Positions 50,850 through 55,565 of a stretch of DNA of 55,565 bases are shown here, piece by piece (the first letter of the stretch is position 1; every line of letters starts with the position of its first letter). Origin of the DNA: JAHHTP01 sp964587555 (GTDB lineage Bacteria; Bacillota; Clostridia; Oscillospirales; Ruminococcaceae). The DNA lies in the NCBI GenBank assembly GCA_964587555.1, contig CAZPLR010000009.1, positions 1-55,565 of the forward strand, read 5' to 3'. The notes beneath the pieces are model-generated. The model had not been told where the DNA came from. It did not search any database and saw only the letters and a program-made list of their open reading frames with translations. The position numbers and the translations under genes are program-made.

Positions 50850-51193
50850 TAGAAATTTCCTCCATTCCATCCCCATTGATCGTAGCCCTTGTAGCATACA
50901 TAGACTCTGTCCTGTGGTAGATTTAAGACTTCGTTTAAGATTTTGCAGACATTTTGGGTCATTTTTTCACAAGCGGCAGGCGCGGCGCTTCCGAATACCT
51001 TGACGTCCACCATGGCGGCAGGCGTATTTTCGTCCCCGGCAAAGCAGATGCTGCACTGGTCGGTAATATCCACCATCAGCCAGCGCTCGCTTTTTCCCGG
51101 AAAAGCTTCGATCGCTTTCCCAAGCGCGCTAAAAAGTGCGGTTTTTTGTGGCTGTGTTACGGCAGCGGATGTTTTTAGGTTGATATACGGCAT
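50849..51193 (-). CDS. MIF-like phenylpyruvate tautomerase family protein
   Basis: 114 aa, tautomerase/MIF fold. Seen: the N-terminal Pro after Met (catalytic in the family), PGKSERWLMVDI, and a MIF-like C-terminal part with ILNEVLNLPQDRVYVCYKG and WGWNGGNF. Paired with bcp, perhaps a redox or stress role. ATG at 51193 with GAGGGA upstream and a consensus promoter. Confidence 0.88.
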   Translation of the reverse strand: MPYINLKTSAAVTQPQKTALFSALGKAIEAFPGKSERWLMVDITDQCSICFAGDENTPAAMVDVKVFGSAAPAACEKMTQNVCKILNEVLNLPQDRVYVCYKGYDQWGWNGGNF

Positions 51194-51225
51194 GATTTTT
51201 CCCTCCTAAGATTGGTTTTGCTTTC

Positions 51226-51253
51226 ATTATACCCCATTTTTGATAAATGTCAA
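51226..51253 (-). promoter_or_regulatory. Consensus promoter of the tautomerase-bcp operon
   Basis: Minus strand: TTGACA (51253-51248), 16 bp, TATAAT (51231-51226). Confidence 0.88.
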
Positions 51254-51281
51254 CCGCAGCTTAAAAATATTCGGGATTCGG

Positions 51282-51310
51282 TTGCATTTTAGGTGCGTCC
51301 ATGGTATAAT
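51282..51310 (+). promoter_or_regulatory. Promoter of the DUF1292-modA unit, with long leader
   Basis: TTGCAT 51282-51287, 17 bp, extended -10 TGGTATAAT (TATAAT 51305-51310). The ~160-nt leader contains a hairpin CCTTC-N10-GAAGG at 51342-51361 whose loop (GAAGACC) recalls the L10-leader hairpin; no other L10-leader parts are seen. Confidence 0.6.
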
Positions 51311-51479
51311 CAATTCAGATCATTTTTCTATTGACTCTCAACCTTCCGTGAAGACCGAAGGCGGTAAGAGAAACTTTGTCCCCAGTGATCGACGAGCTTT
51401 CGCATGGTATTTTATTTTAATGCTCTGTGGCGCGGCGGGAAACTGCGCTGGATAGAGTAAAAACAAAGGAGGAATCAAA

Positions 51480-51752
51480 ATGAGCGAAGAAGAATTGAGC
51501 AACATAATCTACCTGAATGACGAGGATGGGAACCAGGTCCCGTTTGAGTTTTTGGATCTGATTGAGTATGAAGGAGAACAGTACGTTGTGCTGCTGCCTG
51601 CCGAAGACGACGATGCTGACGAGGTTGTCGTTTTGCGGCTGGAGGATGACGACGAAAACGAAAACTTCTATTCGGTCGAGGACGAGAAGGTCTTGAACGC
51701 AGTGTTTGAGATTTTCAGGGAAAAATTTAAAGAAGAATTTGATTTTGAATAA
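51480..51752 (+). CDS. DUF1292 family protein (YrzB-like)
   Basis: 90 aa, very acidic, no membrane segment. Seen: the family rhythm IIYLNDEDGNQVPFEFLDLIEYEGEQYVVLLP followed by DEVVVLRLEDD and a C-terminal helix. Conserved across Firmicutes, usually beside ruvX/ireB; here it is away from those genes and followed by modA. Function unknown. ATG at 51480 behind AAAGGAGGAA. Confidence 0.92.
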   Translation: MSEEELSNIIYLNDEDGNQVPFEFLDLIEYEGEQYVVLLPAEDDDADEVVVLRLEDDDENENFYSVEDEKVLNAVFEIFREKFKEEFDFE

Positions 51753-51759
51753 ATAAGCT

Positions 51760-51783
51760 CCGGTCGGTTTTCATGCTGACCGG
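51760..51783 (+). terminator. Weak hairpin after DUF1292
   Basis: CCGGTC (51760-51765) pairs with GACCGG (51778-51783); tail ATGCTTTAT is poor, so read-through into modA is likely. Confidence 0.45.
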
Positions 51784-51806
51784 ATGCTTTATAGAAAGGG
51801 GAGCAG

Positions 51807-52586
51807 ATGAAAAAGAGGGTTTGCGCGGTTTTGCTGTCCGCGCTGTTGATTACCGGCGCGTTCGCCGGATGCCAGAAAAATAAGGAGGGATCGTTGCTGA
51901 TCTGCGCTGCGGCAAGTATGACCGATGTGATGAAAGAGATTGTAACGCTTTATACCGAGGAAAACAGCGGGGTCACTATCGACGTCACCTACGGCTCGAG
52001 CGGCGCGCTGAGCGCACAGATCGAGGCGGGCGTTTCGGCGGATCTTTTTCTTTCTGCTGCGGCAAAGCAGATGGACGATTTGCAGGAAAAGGGATACATT
52101 GCAGAGGATACCCGTGTGGATCTGCTGCAAAACGAGATTGTTTTAGCGGTTCCGTCGGATTCGCAGCTGATATTCGATGATTTTAACGATGCGGTGCAGG
52201 CGGGCGTTTCTCGGATCGGCATTGGGGATCCGGACAGCGTTCCTGCGGGACAATATGCAATGGAGATATTCCAGTCGCTGCAAATTTGGGATAAGGTAAC
52301 GGCGAAGGCGGTCTATGGCAGCGATGCGCGCGCCGTTTTGACATGGCTGGAAAACGGCGAGATCGACTGTGGCGTTGTCTACAAAACCGACGCCGCCATT
52401 TCTGGCGACAAGGTGAAGGTTGTCTGCTTCGCGCCGGATCGCAGCTGCGAACCGGTGGTCTACCCGGCGGCAGTTTTAGAGTCCAGCGAGCATACCGCGC
52501 TTGCAAAGGACTTTTTGTCTTTCCTACAGGGAGAAAAGGCGGCGGAGGTTTTTACACGCTACGGTTTTATACCGCTTGCCGGCTGA
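51807..52586 (+). CDS. modA: Molybdate ABC transporter substrate-binding lipoprotein
   Basis: Extracytoplasmic binding protein for molybdate or tungstate, 259 aa. Lipoprotein signal with lipobox AFAGC (Cys22). Seen: LLICAAASMTDVMKEI, TYGSSGALSAQIEAG (oxyanion-binding Ser/Ala loop), VSADLFLSA, and GDPDSVPAGQYA. ATG at 51807 behind AGAAAGGGGAG. Its permease and ATPase genes are reduced to remnants just downstream, so transport by this locus is probably lost unless supplied in trans. Confidence 0.93.
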   Translation: MKKRVCAVLLSALLITGAFAGCQKNKEGSLLICAAASMTDVMKEIVTLYTEENSGVTIDVTYGSSGALSAQIEAGVSADLFLSAAAKQMDDLQEKGYIAEDTRVDLLQNEIVLAVPSDSQLIFDDFNDAVQAGVSRIGIGDPDSVPAGQYAMEIFQSLQIWDKVTAKAVYGSDARAVLTWLENGEIDCGVVYKTDAAISGDKVKVVCFAPDRSCEPVVYPAAVLESSEHTALAKDFLSFLQGEKAAEVFTRYGFIPLAG

Positions 52587-52602
52587 TTGAGGGGAAGTCA
52601 TA

Positions 52603-52677
52603 ATGAAGCTTTCCCCGCTGTATCTCGCGCTTTCGGCGGCGGAGGGCAGAGCAAAATCCGCAAAGAAGGCGGGTTGA
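52603..52677 (+). pseudogene. modB remnant (N-terminal stub)
   Basis: ATG at 52603 behind GGGGAAG opens MKLSPLYLALSAA, like the start of ModB permeases (LSPLWISL...), then unrelated sequence to TGA at 52675-52677; only 24 codons. Position directly after modA supports the call. Confidence 0.55.
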
Positions 52678-52678
52678 T

Positions 52679-52780
52679 ATGGAGAAGAAATTAAATTCTT
52701 TTCCGCTGCGTGCAGCCGTCGACGCTTTGAAGCGGCGGGAGATTTTGGATGCCGCCATATCCTTTCGGCAGCAGCGCTAA
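52679..52780 (+). pseudogene. modC remnant (N-terminal stub)
   Basis: ATG at 52679, one base past the modB-stub stop, opens MEKKLNSFPLRAAVDA...REIL, like the start of ModC ATPases, then ends at TAA 52778-52780 without any Walker motif. 33 codons. Between here and 53090 I see only the hairpin and the small frame below. Confidence 0.45.
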
Positions 52781-52849
52781 TGATAGAGAATGCCAAAAAA
52801 TGTCTGTTTTTACTAAAGATATGCGCTTTTTGGACAGGAGAGGCTAAAA

Positions 52850-52887
52850 CAGCCGCCTAAGGGGATTGCATCTCCCTTGGGCGGCTG
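52850..52887. terminator. Hairpin between the mod remnants and the nitrilase unit
   Basis: CAGCCGCC (52850-52857) pairs with GGCGGCTG (52880-52887), continued by AAGGG/CCCTT. On the minus strand it is followed by TTTTAG, so it likely ends the GH18-nitrilase transcript. Confidence 0.6.
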
Positions 52888-52900
52888 CATATTTGTTAAT

Positions 52901-53071
52901 TTACCTTTCAGAAACATTCAGCTCTTTTGCGGGATGGAAGCGGTTTATCCAGACTGGCAGCCGGATTCCGGTTTTTCCACTATGGAAACGGTGTGAGGAT
53001 GCATTGCGGCAACGGCGCGCGTTGTCATATAACTTGATTTGACGATGGACGCACGCACGCAAGAGCTTCAT
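52901..53071 (-). CDS. Small basic ORF, unrecognised
   Basis: 56 codons from ATG 53071 to TAA 52901, 19 nt after the nitrilase stop and just before the hairpin. Rich in Arg and His, no hydrophobic stretch; upstream AGAGAGA is a weak binding site. May be chance or the tail of a lost gene. Confidence 0.25.
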   Translation of the reverse strand: MKLLRACVHRQIKLYDNARRCRNASSHRFHSGKTGIRLPVWINRFHPAKELNVSER

Positions 53072-53090
53072 TCGTCTCTCTTCGTCCTGC

Positions 53091-53828
53091 TCACACTGTG
53101 ACGATCAAAATATCGCTGCGTCCGGCGGGCGCTTCCGCTGCAACTGCGCCGTTATGGAAGTGGACGGCGCCGCCGGCTGCGTCCGCGTCGCTCCTGCCTT
53201 CATCCGCGCAGTATGGATTGACAAGCAGTACGTTTTCGCCGCAGAGCGCAGCCTGCGCTGCATATTCCTGCTTGATGCGGCGATTCCATTCATCGGCAGG
53301 ATAGTCGCACCAGACTGGCCATAAAATGATTTCCGCGCCAAGAGCTTTCATCTCCTCCGGTCTGCCGTCGTTCCAAAGGTCGCCGCACAACCCGATTGCA
53401 AATTTCCTCCCTTTGTACGGAAAGCTTGAAAAATGCGCGCCTTCGGCGTAGTGCGCGTCCGCATACGGCTCCTTCCAGCCGGGGCTGACGCGGTGGAAGT
53501 TGTGGATGATCTCGCCGTTTTCGTCGATGACAAGCTGGCTGCTGTACAGCGTTTCGCCGTGTTTTTCGATATACCCAAACGAAACGGCGATACCGCTTTC
53601 CTCTGCCGCATGGCATAGCTGCGTAATCTGCGGGTCATCCTGCGAAACGGCAATTCTGCGATCCAGCTCGTAATTCCAAGCGAGGCATTCAAATCCCTGC
53701 AAAGCGGACTCCCCAAACAAAATGAGATCGGCTTTGCCGGAGCATTGCCGGATCGCCAGCCGCATGGCAGTGAGATTGTAGGCGACGTCTTTGTTTTTTG
53801 CGGGAGACGACGCCAATGCGATTTTCAT
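53091..53828 (-). CDS. Carbon-nitrogen hydrolase (nitrilase superfamily)
   Basis: Cytoplasmic amidase-like enzyme, 245 aa from ATG 53828, which has GGAGGGAGA upstream. Seen: catalytic Glu40 in FGESALQGFE and Cys148 in IGLCGDLW. The position where the superfamily usually has catalytic Lys (GEI-x3-YRK) reads GEIIHNFHRV with Arg113; the nearby Lys119 in GWKE may serve instead. Substrate unknown. It follows the GH18 gene by 79 nt on the same strand. Confidence 0.85.
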   Translation of the reverse strand: MKIALASSPAKNKDVAYNLTAMRLAIRQCSGKADLILFGESALQGFECLAWNYELDRRIAVSQDDPQITQLCHAAEESGIAVSFGYIEKHGETLYSSQLVIDENGEIIHNFHRVSPGWKEPYADAHYAEGAHFSSFPYKGRKFAIGLCGDLWNDGRPEEMKALGAEIILWPVWCDYPADEWNRRIKQEYAAQAALCGENVLLVNPYCADEGRSDADAAGGAVHFHNGAVAAEAPAGRSDILIVTV

Positions 53829-53907
53829 AAGGATTCTCCCTCCCATTTTGGGTTTCCGTGGTGTATCCGCCTGACAACCGGAATGTCGCAGATAAGCCTT
53901 TGTGTTG

Positions 53908-54945
53908 TTATTCGTTCATGGTGTCGTAAATGGTTTTTAACAGCGTGTGGGTTGAATCGCCGGCGTGCGACCAGTAGAAAATGCCGCCGCAGCCCTCGCG
54001 CTTGACATATTCGCTCTTTTCCTTCAATGACTGCGGATCGTCATAGGAGAGGAAGGTGCTGCCGTTGAACAACCATGGCGCTTTCGCTTCGTCATCCCAA
54101 TAGCGGATATAGCCGTTTTTGTTGATGTAGTTTGCGGCAAGCTCGCCGTAGTTCGGACCATATCCGCCGCCGTTTTTGGAAATCTGCAAAAGTCCATGAT
54201 TGCGGTCAGCGATGTTTTCCCATTTTCTGGAGTAGAACGCCGCACCCATCAAAAGCTTCTCCATTGGGAAGCCGTACTGCACAAACAGGCGCAGCGCTTG
54301 GTCGCAGCTATTGCGGAATATATCGCCGGTCGAGGAGTAAAGCTGAGTGTGGTGTCCGGCAAGCGCGTGGAAGCCGCATTTTAGGTCGTAAGTCATCAAG
54401 CAGATGTAGTCTAAGTATTTGTTTAATTCCGACAGCTCGACGCTTTCGCAATAATAAAGGTCAGCGCCTGCAGCAATGCTGAGAATATGATGCTTGCCGT
54501 CCGGAATCGCGTCGATACGCTCTCTGACCGCCTTGCACATCAGCGTGAAATTGCGCTTATCCTCCGGCGAGGAGTCCTGATTGTTCGAAGGGACGCAAGG
54601 GTACTCCCAGTCGAAGTCTACGCCGTCGAAGCCGTATTTCTCAATTACCTCGGCGCAGGCATTTGCAATCTTGGCGCGTCCTTCCTCGGTGGCGCAGCCG
54701 TGGGTGAAGGTGCCGCTGTCGGAGGATACCAGTGAAAGCACAATCTTGATATCCGGATTGTAGCTGCGGATCTCCTCTATCTTCCCATTTTGGAGGATCA
54801 GCAGATGGTCGGTTTTGATGCTGCAATCAAGCGGCATCTGCCCGAACGCAACGTTGATGTGGGTGAGCCTTTTGGCGTCATCCGACGTGATAATGCAGTT
54901 GTTCCCGGCATAGCCGAGGATGATTTTATTTGCTCGATTTGACAT
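53908..54945 (-). CDS. GH18 family glycosidase (chitinase-like), cytoplasmic
   Basis: 345 aa from ATG 54945, behind GAGAGGA. Seen: IILGYAG at barrel strand 1, the GH18 catalytic block FDGVDFDWEYP (D107, D110, D112, E114), YICLMTYDLKCG, GAAFYSRKW, and a late GIFYWSHAGDS. No signal peptide and no carbohydrate-binding module, so it would act inside the cell or is exported by another route. Substrate could be chitin-type or N-glycan-type oligosaccharides. Confidence 0.9.
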   Translation of the reverse strand: MSNRANKIILGYAGNNCIITSDDAKRLTHINVAFGQMPLDCSIKTDHLLILQNGKIEEIRSYNPDIKIVLSLVSSDSGTFTHGCATEEGRAKIANACAEVIEKYGFDGVDFDWEYPCVPSNNQDSSPEDKRNFTLMCKAVRERIDAIPDGKHHILSIAAGADLYYCESVELSELNKYLDYICLMTYDLKCGFHALAGHHTQLYSSTGDIFRNSCDQALRLFVQYGFPMEKLLMGAAFYSRKWENIADRNHGLLQISKNGGGYGPNYGELAANYINKNGYIRYWDDEAKAPWLFNGSTFLSYDDPQSLKEKSEYVKREGCGGIFYWSHAGDSTHTLLKTIYDTMNE

Positions 54946-55014
54946 AATTGTTTCCTCTCTTTCTGGAGTAATCCCCATTCCGTCCGCCTAAGCCGGCGTG
55001 ACTTTCTTTTCCTT

Positions 55015-55042
55015 ATCATAGCATGTCGGCAGGATATTACAA
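55015..55042 (-). promoter_or_regulatory. Promoter of the GH18 gene
   Basis: Minus strand: TTGTAA (55042-55037), 16 bp, extended -10 TGCTATGAT (TATGAT 55020-55015). Confidence 0.6.
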
Positions 55043-55130
55043 TGGATTATCTTGTTTTTTTTAGTTGAATAATTCCGATCTTTGAAAAATCTGCGCAAAT
55101 ACTAACTTCTTAACTATCCTTTGCCTATTA

Positions 55131-55565
55131 CTAAATTTTGTTTATGGCGTCTAACAAAGGCTTAATATCAAAATGCGTGTATACGGTTTCGGTTATACCC
55201 GATCCCTTATGCCCAGCAGTTTTTTAATAACGCGATCATCTGCTTTCGCTTTGGCAAGCAGCGATATACAGGTATGTCTTGTGTCATGTGGACGACGCTC
55301 TCCGATTTCGACGCTTTTTAGCGCCGAGTCAAACTGGCAGCAAAACGAAGTATAGCCAAATTTTTCCCTTTTTGGTCGCCGCAAAATAGTCCCCTTTTTC
55401 TTTCATCCGGTCGGCGAAAAGCGGCAGCGTTCGTCTGGCTTCGTCTGGACGCCGCTGCTCGTTCTTGGGGCGGTTATCGCTTTTCCACAAAAACCTAAAC
55501 ATTCACCTAAACATTCAGCAGCATAAATTCAGATCAGCTTCTTGACAATCGCCCTATTTCCATGT
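55131..55565 (-). pseudogene. Frameshifted tyrosine recombinase (integrase), partial
   Basis: Read 5' to 3' on the minus strand: one frame gives DEARRTLPLFADRMKEKGDY, the next gives FCCQFDSAL...RPHDTRHTCISLLAKAK...KKLLG with the recombinase Arg-His motif, and a third gives HKG-like then GITETVYTHFDIKPLLDAINKI with the catalytic Tyr, ending TAG at 55133-55131. At least two frameshifts (near 55375 and 55203). The N-terminal part lies beyond the window or is lost. Remnant of an integrative element. Confidence 0.8.
55494..55517. repeat. Tandem 12-bp direct repeat
   Basis: CCTAAACATTCA occurs twice with no spacer (55494-55505, 55506-55517), inside or at the upstream edge of the recombinase remnant. 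It could be slippage within the decayed gene or an arm-type site. Confidence 0.7.

Noticed and set aside
1..55565. CRISPR array or intact insertion sequence
   Set aside because: No regularly spaced repeats and no transposase-like frame were seen on either strand.

Overview
The window looks like a chromosomal segment of a spore-forming clostridial Firmicute with roughly balanced base composition, probably Oscillospirales-like. The grounds are SpoIIR, AddAB instead of RecBCD, a BceAB/BceRS-type module, CotH, DUF1292, clean sigma-A promoters (several with TTGACA, a 16-17 bp spacer and TATAAT) and strong AGGAGG-type ribosome binding sites. This placement is inferred from gene content, not from a search. 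One run of exactly 100 N (27313-27412) marks a scaffold gap.

Layout. 1-3.5 kb: a GluRS gene followed by a GlnRS gene behind one extended -10 promoter. 3.5-14 kb: a broken small gene, glgB (-), spoIIR (+) and addB-addA (-). 14-23.3 kb: a + strand run of rlmB, a large membrane protein that looks like a P1B-type ATPase stripped of its catalytic residues, then the aromatic block aroB-aroA-aroC-pheA-aroKE (shikimate kinase fused to shikimate dehydrogenase). 23.3-29.1 kb: a Bce-type peptide-antibiotic module split in two (transporter genes, then a divergent small alarmone synthetase, the gap, and the two-component pair), with a BceR-type inverted repeat before the transporter. 29.1-37.2 kb: an operon behind a perfect sigma-A promoter (proC, M24 peptidase, two HAD phosphatases, GH51 arabinofuranosidase, radical SAM protein, S41 peptidase).

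37.2-39.9 kb: an ABC-F ribosome-protection gene behind a ~250-nt leader with a 4-codon uORF and a terminator touching the start codon, then an SDR dehydrogenase. 40-46.2 kb: a degraded metallophosphoesterase facing a minus-strand block of response regulator, histidine kinase, VTC-domain polymerase-like protein, DUF4956 membrane protein and secreted CotH-like protein. Both promoters of this block carry the same 11-bp-spaced direct repeat, and the second promoter sits inside the terminator of the first. This is the best candidate here for a little-described regulated system.

46.2-55.6 kb: tRNA-Ser(GGA), a MATE exporter with an unclassified structured leader, an aminotransferase with an ANT(6)-family adenylyltransferase, MIF-like tautomerase plus Bcp, DUF1292, ModA with only remnants of modB and modC, a nitrilase-family hydrolase, a cytoplasmic GH18 protein, and a frameshifted tyrosine recombinase at the edge. 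ABC-F, MATE, ANT(6) and Bce-type genes together give the segment an intrinsic-resistance flavour.
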